Shown: in pieces, positions 1 to 9,700 of the stretch
Numbering within the stretch: position 1 is the stretch's first letter
Layout of the letters: each line of letters opens with the position of its first letter
Source of the DNA: an uncultured Oscillospiraceae bacterium
GTDB lineage: Bacteria; Bacillota; Clostridia; Oscillospirales; Ruminococcaceae
Assembly: GCA_934446455.1 (NCBI GenBank)
Contig: CAKSEE010000001.1
Span: 62,001-126,000 of the forward strand
DNA length: 64,000 nucleotides
Direction: 5' to 3'
Translations under genes and position numbers: made by a program
The notes under the pieces: model-generated
What the model saw: the letters and a program-made list of their open reading frames with translations, nothing else
Databases searched by the model: none
What the model was told of the DNA's origin: nothing

Positions 1-1353
1 AACAAGGTCGTTTATCTCGTCCATTGTATTCAGTTCAAGCCACTTTGCAAACATTCTTCCACGGATGCCCGTCTGCGGAACAAAAGTCATACAGCGCATA
101 ATGCTTTGCTTGCCCTCATCGAGAAGATAGAGCGAAAACAGTGTACGGATATGGTTGTAATATGTGGCTTTGGTGTTTATGCCATCTTTATTTATTCCGA
201 TTTTATCGGCACTATCCGGATTTACGCTTGAATTTTCAAGAGCTGTCAGCAGCTCGTCTGCTTCAAGCATACCCTTTTGAAGAAGTCTTGCGGACATTTC
301 CACGGCAAGAGTATGATGGTGTACTGCCCCTATTATTTTTACAACAATATCACGGTTATTTTCTGTTTCGGAATAGAATTTACCTGTAAGGCTGACAAGG
401 GCATCAATATCCGAAATTTCCGCAAGCTCAAAGGTCTTTCCGATTTCAAAATTACTGCGTGTTGTGAAAATAACTCGGCAATGGTATTTCATCAGAATAT
501 CCAGCTTTGTTTCCTTTGAAGCGGTAGTGTTGAAGTTGTCAACGATAATCAGGGTATCGTCTTTTAGACTACGCAGAAATCGGTTGTGCTTTCTGAAACG
601 CTCTGTTTCATCATCACTCGTTTTATCGTCTGCAAAATCCATATCCGCAATCATTTTCTGCAAACTGCCGTTATACTGAAAATACAGAGTGTTGGTGTAG
701 TCCTTTTTATATTTTTCGGCGTAGGCTTTTGCAAATTCACTCTTGCCTATACCTGCAACGCCGTGAACGAAAACCTTGTTATGTGTGTTCAGTAATTCGT
801 GCAGATTATCAAGCTCGGTATCTCTGCCGCAGAAATGCTTGCAGGGGTTCGGTACATCACCATCAAAAATCATATCAGCAGTTACAGGTGAGAGCGTTCC
901 CATTACTAAAGCTTTTACATCACGCTTTTCAAATTTACGGTTTATGGCAAAGATGATAACGGCGGCAATGAATGCGGCAATATCATCGGGATATTCGGCG
1001 GTCAGCTCGTTTCTTTTCTGCTCGGAAATACTGATGTCGTTCATCACAAGGGTATAAACATTTTCGGCAGCCATAGCGGTATCGTACATAATCGGGAATA
1101 TTCCGCTTTCAAGGTCAGAGGCAAGATTTTCAGCAGCGGACTTACGCTGATAGAATTCAGATATTTTTGGACTTACGGGTGCAATTCCTTTCAGCCAGCG
1201 GTTAATCTGCCCGTTATCAAATTCAAAGTCATCATTCTTTTCAGAAAAATAATAGAACAGGTCGCAGATAAGCTCAGGCTGTGAAATACGATTTCCTTCG
1301 CTTATGTACTCTCTGATAATTCCGATAACTGTGCTGAAATCACAGCGCTGCAT
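1..1353 (-). CDS. STAND/NB-ARC-type ATPase, C-terminus outside the window
   Basis: The frame is open from an ATG at 1353, preceded by the ribosome binding site AGGGAGG, to the window edge, giving 451 residues. A Walker A motif GVAGIGKS lies near residues 198-205. A hydrophobic strand ending LIIVDNF near 268-274 is the likely Walker B. FTTRSNF near 296-302 resembles the sensor of NB-ARC/STAND ATPases, and the following HHHTLAVE segment fits their helical or winged-helix region. The first ~190 residues match no domain I recognise and could be an effector or HTH-like region. STAND proteins are regulators or, in many mobile elements, antiphage sensors. Which applies here cannot be decided without the C-terminal sensor repeats. 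It is divergent from the recombinase gene. Confidence 0.75.
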   Translation of the reverse strand, partial: MQRCDFSTVIGIIREYISEGNRISQPELICDLFYYFSEKNDDFEFDNGQINRWLKGIAPVSPKISEFYQRKSAAENLASDLESGIFPIMYDTAMAAENVYTLVMNDISISEQKRNELTAEYPDDIAAFIAAVIIFAINRKFEKRDVKALVMGTLSPVTADMIFDGDVPNPCKHFCGRDTELDNLHELLNTHNKVFVHGVAGIGKSEFAKAYAEKYKKDYTNTLYFQYNGSLQKMIADMDFADDKTSDDETERFRKHNRFLRSLKDDTLIIVDNFNTTASKETKLDILMKYHCRVIFTTRSNFEIGKTFELAEISDIDALVSLTGKFYSETENNRDIVVKIIGAVHHHTLAVEMSARLLQKGMLEADELLTALENSSVNPDSADKIGINKDGINTKATYYNHIRTLFSLYLLDEGKQSIMRCMTFVPQTGIRGRMFAKWLELNTMDEINDLV

Positions 1354-1388
1354 TATGCCGACCTCCCTTGCAATAGATTCTTACATAA

Positions 1389-1417
1389 AGTATACCATAA
1401 AAACAGTTTTATTACAA
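1389..1417 (-). promoter_or_regulatory. Predicted promoter of the STAND ATPase gene
   Basis: On the minus strand TTGTAA and TATACT are separated by 17 bases. The -10 is preceded by TGG, giving an extended -10. The start codon lies about 35 bases downstream. Its -35 sits 10 bases from the -35 of the divergent recombinase promoter, so the two could share control. Confidence 0.55.
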
Positions 1418-1426
1418 CAGCAGCAG

Positions 1427-1471
1427 TTTACTTTTTCATAAATTTGTGGTACAATATGAGTACACAAATTT
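1427..1471 (+). promoter_or_regulatory. Recombinase promoter overlapped by a palindrome (possible operator)
   Basis: TTTACT (1427-1432) and TACAAT (1450-1455) have a 17-base spacer. An imperfect inverted repeat runs from 1440 to 1471, with arms AAATTTGTGGTAC and GTACACAAATTT, and it covers the -10 box. A bound repressor or the recombinase itself could block transcription here. That role is inference. Confidence 0.5.
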
Positions 1472-1528
1472 CATAAATCTGCTGTTTTAAAACTAACATT
1501 CATTAGTTCAGAAAGGAAAAGGTACGAT

Positions 1529-2950
1529 ATGAATAAACAGCAGAATAAACAAACAGCAATCTATTGCAGACTCAGCCGTGATGATGAAGTCGGCAGTGAG
1601 AGTATGAGCATACAGAATCAGAAAACGCTCTTTTCTCAGTATGCTGCTAACAACGGATTTACCGACTACACCTTTTATGTTGACGACGGCTTCAGCGGTA
1701 CAAGCTTTGAAAGGCCTGATTTCAAGCGTATGATAAAGGATATTGAAGCAGGCAAAATCGGAACGGTAATTGTCAAGGACTTATCCCGTCTTGGCAGAGA
1801 GTATTTGCAGACAGGCTACTACACCGAAATATTCTTTCCGCAGAATAATGTGAGATTTATTGCAGTCAATGACGGAGTTGACTCCGTAAACGGCGACAAT
1901 GAATTTGCACCGTTCAAGAATATCATTAATGAGTGGTACGCTAAGGACTGCAGTCGCAAGATAATCTCCGCACTGCACACAAAGGCGCACAACGGCGGCT
2001 TGATTATGGGACAGGCTCCCTACGGCTATGACAAAGCCAAGGGTAATGTTCACAGGCTTGTTCCGAATGAAAACGCTTGGGTTGTAAAGCTGATGTTTCA
2101 GCTTGCATTGGAGGGGAAATCCGCATATCTCATAGCCAAAGAGCTTGAACAGCGAAAGGTTATGATACCAAAGGCTGAGCAGATGACAAGAAAAGGCTTG
2201 CAGGATTCTCCCGATTTTCCGAAGCACAAGTATGTATGGGGTAAACGCTCCATTCATAAAATTCTCACCAATCCCGTTTACACGGGAGATTTGGTGTGCC
2301 TGCGAAGATTGCGAAAGAATTTCAAAACCAAACAGAGCGTGGAAGTTCCGAAGGAAGAACAGGTTGTTATTCCGAATACCCACGAAGCCTTTGTCAGTCA
2401 CGAGGACTTTGAAACAATACAGAAAAGGCTTTCAGTAAAACAGAGAGCGTATCATGTTAATCCCTACCTGACCGAGCATAATCTTCTTGACTATGATGTA
2501 CTATCTGCAAAGGTTGAGGCAACGAGAGAACGATACAACGGCACTCGTTCTAAAATCAAGGATATTGAGAAACAGCTCAAATCCATAGAGGAGTCGATAC
2601 AGAATATTGATAACTACCGAAAGACCAAGCCGATTGCAGATAAGCTGCAAACTGTTGTTTTCAAGGAACGCTATCGAAGGGAACACGAGTCGGAGCTGAT
2701 TGTCTTTTCTGCCGCTGAAAAGTATATCAAGAAGCATTACAAGGACGGAAAGCCGCCGCTTATCAGGGAACTCCGAGCCGAGCAGAAAGCACTTCTTGCA
2801 GAAAAGGACAAGCTGTACAAGGACTACTATTCGGCAAAATGTGAGATGTCGGAGCTTCAGACAATCAAGAAAAACGTTGATACAATTTTAGGCAAAAACA
2901 AGGAACAGGAGCAGAGCCGAAACAAGAAACGGTCGGGGGAGCTTGAATAA
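1529..2950 (+). CDS. Chimeric large serine recombinase with relaxase-like C-terminus
   Basis: The N-terminal ~140 residues are a resolvase catalytic domain: AIYCRLSRDD carries the nucleophilic serine, and DLSRLGRE and the DDGFSGTSFERP region are typical. Residues ~150-305 are the recombinase domain (APYGY, the TNPVYTGD region). At the point where TnpX-like enzymes carry a cysteine zinc ribbon (about residue 310), the protein switches to YLTEHNLLDY and then a long coiled coil containing EHESELI, AAEKYI and KKNVDTILG. To my knowledge this is the tail of the relaxases of this same ICE family. No zinc-ribbon cysteines remain. The simplest reading is an in-frame deletion that fused the recombinase to the relaxase 3' end. 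Recombination activity is uncertain because the DNA-binding ribbon is missing. The start has GAAAGGAAAAGG upstream. Confidence 0.8.
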   Translation: MNKQQNKQTAIYCRLSRDDEVGSESMSIQNQKTLFSQYAANNGFTDYTFYVDDGFSGTSFERPDFKRMIKDIEAGKIGTVIVKDLSRLGREYLQTGYYTEIFFPQNNVRFIAVNDGVDSVNGDNEFAPFKNIINEWYAKDCSRKIISALHTKAHNGGLIMGQAPYGYDKAKGNVHRLVPNENAWVVKLMFQLALEGKSAYLIAKELEQRKVMIPKAEQMTRKGLQDSPDFPKHKYVWGKRSIHKILTNPVYTGDLVCLRRLRKNFKTKQSVEVPKEEQVVIPNTHEAFVSHEDFETIQKRLSVKQRAYHVNPYLTEHNLLDYDVLSAKVEATRERYNGTRSKIKDIEKQLKSIEESIQNIDNYRKTKPIADKLQTVVFKERYRREHESELIVFSAAEKYIKKHYKDGKPPLIRELRAEQKALLAEKDKLYKDYYSAKCEMSELQTIKKNVDTILGKNKEQEQSRNKKRSGELE

Positions 2951-2965
2951 AAAGGAAGCCATAAT

Positions 2966-3005
2966 AATAACGCCTCTTATCTTTAACGGATAAAGAGGCG
3001 TTATT
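2966..3005 (+). terminator. Intrinsic terminator after the recombinase gene
   Basis: Arms AATAACGCCTCTTATC and GATAAAGAGGCGTTATT fold into a strong stem followed by TTTCTCATT. It lies 15 bases after the recombinase stop. The arms are nearly symmetrical, so it may also stop transcription on the other strand. Confidence 0.8.
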
Positions 3006-3057
3006 TCTCATTACCTTTAATCAGCGTGAGCCGATTATGTGAAAAAACAACAAAAAC

Positions 3058-3099
3058 GCCCCTCCCGACAGCCACATTTCTGCGACTGCCGAGAGGGGC
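3058..3099 (-). terminator. Intrinsic terminator after the CHC2 gene
   Basis: The stem GCCCCTC...GAGGGGC is followed on the minus strand by GTTTTTGTTGTTTTTTC. It sits directly after the stop of the CHC2 zinc-finger gene and ends the long minus-strand transfer region. Confidence 0.8.
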
Positions 3100-3102
3100 A
3101 AT

Positions 3103-3717
3103 TTAGATAGTCATCTCTTTTTCGATTTTTTGAGTGCCATATAGCTTCAACTCGTTCTCAATTTTGGCAAGCTGACCGCTTTTGTCATTTATGATATCCG
3201 CTTTTTCTTCTTTGCTACCGTAAGAAACACAGTTAATCAGATACTCAACATAAGCCATTTCTGTAAGTGCCTTTACAAACAAAGGGTGAGGTTCTTCCTT
3301 ATCCGATTTCGGAAAGTAGGTTTTTCGCCAATCGTTAAGCAGTTGGAAATAGTTGCAAAGTACGCCGTAAGCGTGTTTTTTCTTTGCTTTCTCCTGTTCT
3401 CGTTTTATCTTGGCAAGAACGCTTGCGTTGCTCGGCTTGTAATCATCTTTCTGATAGTCATAGCTTATCCCGAAATCGTGAGCTATCTGTTTCGCTGCTT
3501 CCAACGGCGAAAGATTAAGGAGCTTTGCTACCAAATCCGTAACATCTCCGTGCTTGTGGCAGCCGAAACAATAGAAATGGTCGTCATACAGCTTCATTGA
3601 TGGCGTTTTCTCATTGTGAAAGATACATAAAGCCATTCCGTTTCGCATTTCAAGTCCGTAAAATTCGGCAGCCCTTTTCAGATTGACATTTTCTTTCACA
3701 GCTTCAAACAAGTTCAA
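3103..3717 (-). CDS. CHC2 zinc-finger (primase-type) domain protein
   Basis: About 204 residues. The CHC2 zinc finger of DnaG-type primases is visible near residues 27-60: CIFHNEKTPSMK, then FYCFGCHKHGD, giving the Cys-His-Cys-Cys ligands. The rest is helical and charged, without the TOPRIM catalytic core, so it is not a complete primase. In this ICE family such proteins sit beside the relaxase and helicase and are presumed to act in DNA processing or replication. The frame is open upstream to 3747. I prefer the TTG at 3717 because GGAGGTGA lies five bases ahead of it. A hairpin (3735-3761) separates it from the helicase stop. Confidence 0.75.
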   Translation of the reverse strand: MNLFEAVKENVNLKRAAEFYGLEMRNGMALCIFHNEKTPSMKLYDDHFYCFGCHKHGDVTDLVAKLLNLSPLEAAKQIAHDFGISYDYQKDDYKPSNASVLAKIKREQEKAKKKHAYGVLCNYFQLLNDWRKTYFPKSDKEEPHPLFVKALTEMAYVEYLINCVSYGSKEEKADIINDKSGQLAKIENELKLYGTQKIEKEMTI

Positions 3718-3734
3718 AATATTCACCTCCAAAC

Positions 3735-3761
3735 AACCTCCCGACATTCAGACGGGAGGTT
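3735..3761 (-). terminator. Hairpin between the helicase and CHC2 genes
   Basis: AACCTCCCG and CGGGAGGTT form a perfect 9-bp stem just upstream of the CHC2 ribosome binding site. On the minus strand it is followed only by GTTGTTTGG, so it could be a weak terminator or an attenuator. It is one of a series of such stems in the element. Confidence 0.5.
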
Positions 3762-3769
3762 ACTTGTTC

Positions 3770-6700
3770 TTAGCTGATTTCCGAGGTCTTATCCTTTACA
3801 GGCGGTTTATCCTTTTGCGAGCCGGTCTGCATAGCCTTAATATCCTTTATTCTTCCGAGAATTGACGATTTTTTGTCCGACAACACGGCTTTTTCAGGCT
3901 TCTTATCCGCAACAACGGGGTCAGCTTTCTTTTCTGCCGCCATTGAAGCGTTTTCGATAGCGTTATCATCAATATTGAGCAGAGTATTCAGTTCAGCAAG
4001 TCGGGCAAGCTTTTCGTTGAGTTCATCTTCCTGTGGGAAAGGTCTGCCAAGCTCAGATTTTGCCGTTTCAAGCTGTGCTTCAACAGTTTCAAGCTGTTCT
4101 TTGCTGTTTTCCACACGCTTTTCAATGGAGTCAAGAGCGTTTTCTATACGAGTAATATTTCCGAGTTCAGATGTGCCGAGCGTTACGGAGTAAGAGAGTT
4201 CACGCTGTAAATCGAGGTGAAACTCCTGTGAGAAGCTGTCATACGAAAGCGACATATCGAATCCCTTGTATGAGCCTATTTCAAGGTTTTCCTTTACCTT
4301 TACACCTTTGCAGGCTAACAGAATAGCCTTTCCTGCTTCTTCCTTGTCGGTGTAGGTCTTATCACCGATTATCATTGGAGAGATACCCTCCGCAACTTTC
4401 GGCTGCGCCTTGTAGTGAGCAAGGTCGCTTTCTCCTGCGACAATACGCTGTTTGATAGTTGCAATTCTTTCAGGGAAAGTCTTACGGACACTATCTTCAA
4501 GCCTGTATTGCTGACTGACGTGATTTGCCTTTGACACTTTAAGCTTCGTCACCGAAACATCCAAGTCCATTTTCTCCTTAATCAGAGGATTTCCCGCACA
4601 TAACGCCTTGACTTCCGCATAGGAAAGCGTGGCTTCATCAACATCTTCGCAGGAACGCACGGGAGATTTTGAGGACATAATCTGCGAGATGAAACGCTGT
4701 TTATTTTCAATCGTCTGATACAGATAAGCGTCAAAAGTTGCCTCCGTCATATAACGGAAAACTTCAACTTCCTTGTTTTCATTGCCCTGACGGATAATCC
4801 TACCTTCTCGCTGTTCAAGGTCGCTTGGTCGCCACGGGCAGTCGAGATGATGAAGTGCTATGAGCTTGTCCTGAATGTTCGTACCTGCACCACATTTAGC
4901 TGTCGAGCCGAGCAGAACACGGACTTTACCGCTTCTTACCTTTGCGAAAAGCTCCTTCTTTTTCACTTCCGTATCTGCGTCGTGAATAAATGCGATTTCT
5001 TCCTTTGGAACACCCTTTGCAATGAGCTTATCCCTTACATCATCGTAAAGATTGAAGCTGCCGTCATTTTTCGGCGTTGAAAAGTCGCAGAATACGAGCT
5101 GTGTTGACTTCTTGTCATCATTCTTCTGATAGATGTCAAAAACATTGTTTACACAAGCATTTACCTTTGACTCAGGCTCATCGGGTAAAAGCGGGTCGAT
5201 AAGTCGCTGGTCGAGCCCGATTTTGCGCCCATCGTTTGTCACCTTGAGCATATTGTCCTCCGTCGGGTCAATCGCCTTGTCGTGAATTGCCTTCGCTCTG
5301 TCCGAGAGAGCCGACACCATTTCTTTCTGCATTTCCGAAGGCTTAACCACAACATTGTGAAAGTGTGCTTCGGGAACGGGCAAGTTCAGCATATCGGCTG
5401 TCTTGATGTCAGCAGCTTCCTTGAACAGATTGATAAGCTCAGGCAGATTAAAGAATTTTGAAAATCTTGTCTTTGCCCGATATCCGGTTCCTTCAGGGGC
5501 AAGTTCAATAGCCGTAACCGCTTCACCGAAATTTGCCGCCCAAGCGTCGAAGTTGGAAAGCCCCATTCTTTCGAGTGTATCGGACTGCAAATATCGCATC
5601 ATCGTGTAGAGTTCGGTCATACTGTTTGAAATCGGAGTTCCTGTGGCAAAAACCGTACCTTTTCCACCCGTCAGTTCGTCGAGATACTGACATTTCATAT
5701 ACAGGTCAGCCGACTTCTGAGCTTCGGTCTGCTGAATACCTGCAACATTTCGCATTTTCGTGTAGAGGAACAGATTTTTAAAGGAATGTGCCTCGTCGAT
5801 ATAGAGCTTATCCACACCGAGTTCCTCAAAGGTGACAACATCATCACGCTTCGGGCTGTCTGTCAGTTTTTTCAGCTTTGCTTCAAGGTTACGCTTTGTC
5901 TTTTCGAGCTGTTTAACCGAGAAATGATTTCCGTGCTGCTTGCCGAGAGAGGAAATGCCCTCTGTTATCTCTGCAATCTGTCTGCGTATCATTCGCTCCT
6001 GTCTTTCCGCAGAAATCGGGATTTTTTCAAGCTGAGAATGTCCGATGATAACCGCATCATAATCGCCTGTTGCAATCTTTGAGCATAACCGCTTACGATT
6101 TTTGGCTTCAAAGTCTTTTTTTGTCGCTACAAGGATATTTGCGGCAGGATAAAGCCTTAAAAACTCTGCTCCCATCTGTTCGGTCAAGTGGTTTGGCACA
6201 ACAAAAAGCGACTTGGAGCAAAGTCCGAGTCGCTTGCTTTCCATAGCCGAAGCTACCATTTCAAAGGTTTTGCCCGCCCCCACTTGGTGGGCAAGCAGCG
6301 TATTTCCGCCATAAATCGTGTGTGCAATCGCATTGAGCTGATGAGGTTTCAGCTGAATTTCCGGGGTCATTCCCGAAAAAGAAAGATGACTACCGTCATA
6401 CTCTCTCGGTCTGGAGCTGTTGAACAGTTCGTTGTACTTGTTTACAAGCTTTTCTCGTCTGTCGGGGTCTCTGAAAATCCAGTCCTTAAAAGCCTGCTTG
6501 ATAGCTTCCTGTTTTTCCTGTGCAAGCATTGTTTCTTTCTTGTTTAGAACGGAAACCACCTTACCGTCCGGCTGTTCCACACGGTCGTAAACTCGTGCGT
6601 CACGCAGGTTGAGTGTGTCCTCAATAATTGAATAGGCATTTTTACGAGGTGTGCCGAATGTCATATTTGCCATTACGTTGCTTCGGTCAACATTTTTACC

Positions 6701-9700
6701 CTCAATATTCCACTCGGAAGTGTACTTCGAGAAGTTGACTTCAAACATATTCTGCAAATATCGGGGAACTTGCAGAGTTTCATTTATAAACTGCTTTACG
6801 GTTTTCGTGTCAATCCAAGTCGCACCGAGTCTTACATCTATTTCGCTTGCTTCAAGCGGCTTCGGCATAGCGTTTTCAAGTGCTTTAACATTCACCGAAT
6901 AATCTTCGGGGTAAAGCTCTGCGGAACGCCTTGCCACTTCGAGCTTTTCTCGGATATTGCCCGAAAGGTATTCGTCAGCCGTTACATACTTTTCAGACGT
7001 ATCTCCACCAAACCCGTATGTGGGATTGAGGAAGATAACGCCTTCAAGGTCTTGGTATATCTGCTGCTCCGTTTTGCCCGTGAGCCGTTCCATAAAGGGC
7101 ATATCTACACAAGCCTTTTCGGAAATGGACACCGCAAGAGCCTCCGAAGCCATGTCAACGCTTGTAATTTCGGCTTTCTGCTTGATTGTTCTTTTTGTGA
7201 ACATATCCGCCTTGCGTTCAAGCTCGCCGTTTTCATCAAGAATTTCAAGGGAAGAAAGAAGATGATAGGAGCTGTCCTCCGAAAATGCTCTTGAATTTGC
7301 GGTTGAGTTGATAAGACCGTGCTTTTTGGTAAAGCTGTCATAGAGAGAGTTTAGCTTTGTCTGCTGATTTCTGATGTCGCTTTCGCCGTATTCGTTGAGC
7401 TGATAGTCAATCAGCGTTCTTACGCAATCCCTGATTTCAACCATACCCTTAATTCTTTCCTCGGTTGCCTTTGGCAGGTCAACAAGGTTCATACGGCTGT
7501 TTTCTCTGAAATATATTCTATCGTCAACAACCGTATAGGAGAAGTTGCGTACATTCGGGTCTGCGGGTATGCTCTCAATCACTTTGCCGTTCTCAACCTC
7601 GGCAGCTTCGATTTCTGGGATTTCACCCTGAATATTCTTAACCGCCTCTTTGAGCTGTTCTTTGAGGTCTGCGCCTTCAATCGGAACACAGGCTGTTGCT
7701 TCAGCATTGCCATACAAGCTGTACTCTACGCCTTGTTTCATCTCGCCAAGTATCATTTCTGGGTGCTGCTCAAAATACTTGTTGACGGGAACTCCGTCGG
7801 CAGTCTGACCGAGCTTTACCCAATCAGGCTCAATATCAATCATTTTGTCACGCTTTTGGAGGAAGATAATATCCGAGGTTACTTCCGTACCTGCGTTTGC
7901 CTTGAAAGCGTTATTCGGCAGACGGATAGCACCGAGAAGCACGGCTCTCTGTGCAAGGTACTTTCGGAACTGCGGATTTGCCTTGTCAAGCGTCCCCTGT
8001 GAGGTTACAAAAGCAATTACGCCGCCTGCACGGACTTTATCAAGGCTCTTTGCAAAAAAGTGGTCGTGAATGTTAAGATTTAGTTTATCGTACCGCTTTT
8101 CGGACAGCTTGAACTGACCGAACGGAACATTTCCGACAGCTACATCAAAGAAATTGTCGGAGAAAGCGGTCTTTTCAAAGCCTGTAACCTGAATATCCGC
8201 TGTCTGATAAAGCTGTTTTGCAATACGTCCAGAAATGCTGTCAAGCTCTACGCCGTAAAGCTTGCTGTTCCTCATTTCTTCGGGCATAGTGCCAAAAAAG
8301 TTTCCGACGCCCATTGCAGGCTCAAGCACATTTCCGCCCTTGAAGCCGAGATTTTCCAGTCCCCCATATATGGCGTTGATAACAGTAGGTGAGGTGTAGT
8401 AGGCGGTAAGTGTAGACGCTCTTGCTTGTTCGTATTCTTCGGGAAAAAGGATAGTGTACAGCTCCAAAAATTCCTTTTCCCACTCGCTGTTATTTTCCTT
8501 GAAAACCTGAGCCAAACCGCCCCAGCCTACATAACGAGAGAGAATTTCCTGTTCTTCGGGAGTTGCAAGTCTGTTTTCAAACTCAAGCTCATTAAGAAGC
8601 GTGATAGCTTCAACATTCGCCCTGAATTTTGCCTTTGCGCCGCCTGTGCCAAGATTTTCATCGGTTATGACAAAATCGTGCTTTTCACCGCTAAGCTGTG
8701 GCACATCTGCGATATTAGGTGCAGGAGTGCTGTCAACCTCAGTTTCGGGAGCAGCCATAACGGGAGTTTCTTCCACAAGTGAAAAGCCGCTTTCAAAAAG
8801 GTCATCTTCACGGATATTACGGAAAATAGGAAACCAACCTGTCACGGTCAGGTCTTGCAGTTCGTAACTCCTACCATATGCACCGTTTGCAATGTCCGTA
8901 ATCTTAAACTTGCCATCGTCAAGCTCAATCACATCACCGACTTTAAGCTGAAATTCCTCATCGTCGTATTCTTTGGCTTCCTCAACTTCTACAACTTCTT
9001 CGGTGTTTTCAGCCCTTTCGGGTGCTTCTTCAATGGCTTCGCGAGTTTCAGCAATCTCGGCATTATCCTCAGCTTCAGGCTTTATGCCGTATTCTTCAAG
9101 CACTTTTTCAGCCTGTTCAAGCATAGCCTTGTTATATTCATCATCGGGAGCTGTATTCTTCAAAGTCCACTTTGCGCTCTTGATACGCCTGTCTATATCG
9201 TCCTGCGTGATATATCTGTTCTGTGAAACAAGGCGTGTAACACGATTTGCAACCTCGTTCCAGTTCATTGTCACTTCCGCATCGGGATTTGATATACCGC
9301 CCTTTTTGAGTACAAGTCCCTTGCTGTCGTGCCAAGTATCATAACCGGCTCTGCCTGTTCCGCCAATGCCGTATTCGTTTTTCAGAAAAGCAATCTTTTC
9401 TTGCTGTGAATGATGTTCCTTGAAAAACTTCTGAATACGAAACTTTCCGCCCGATACATTGCTGCCACTGCAAATGAGCTTGTCCTTTTCGTCCTCGGTA
9501 ATAAAGAACTTCGGCTTAAAGGCAAAATCGGGAGCAGCGACAAACTTTTCAAGGGGGAGCTGTCTGTCCTTCAGTCCCTCAAGCATTTCGGGAAGGTTGT
9601 GAAAATGGAAACGGAGTACATCTCGGTCGGCTTCGTACTGACCGATAAGGTCTGTCATTCCGTCGATAAACTCCTGAACAGGCTTTTCGCCCTGCAATGC

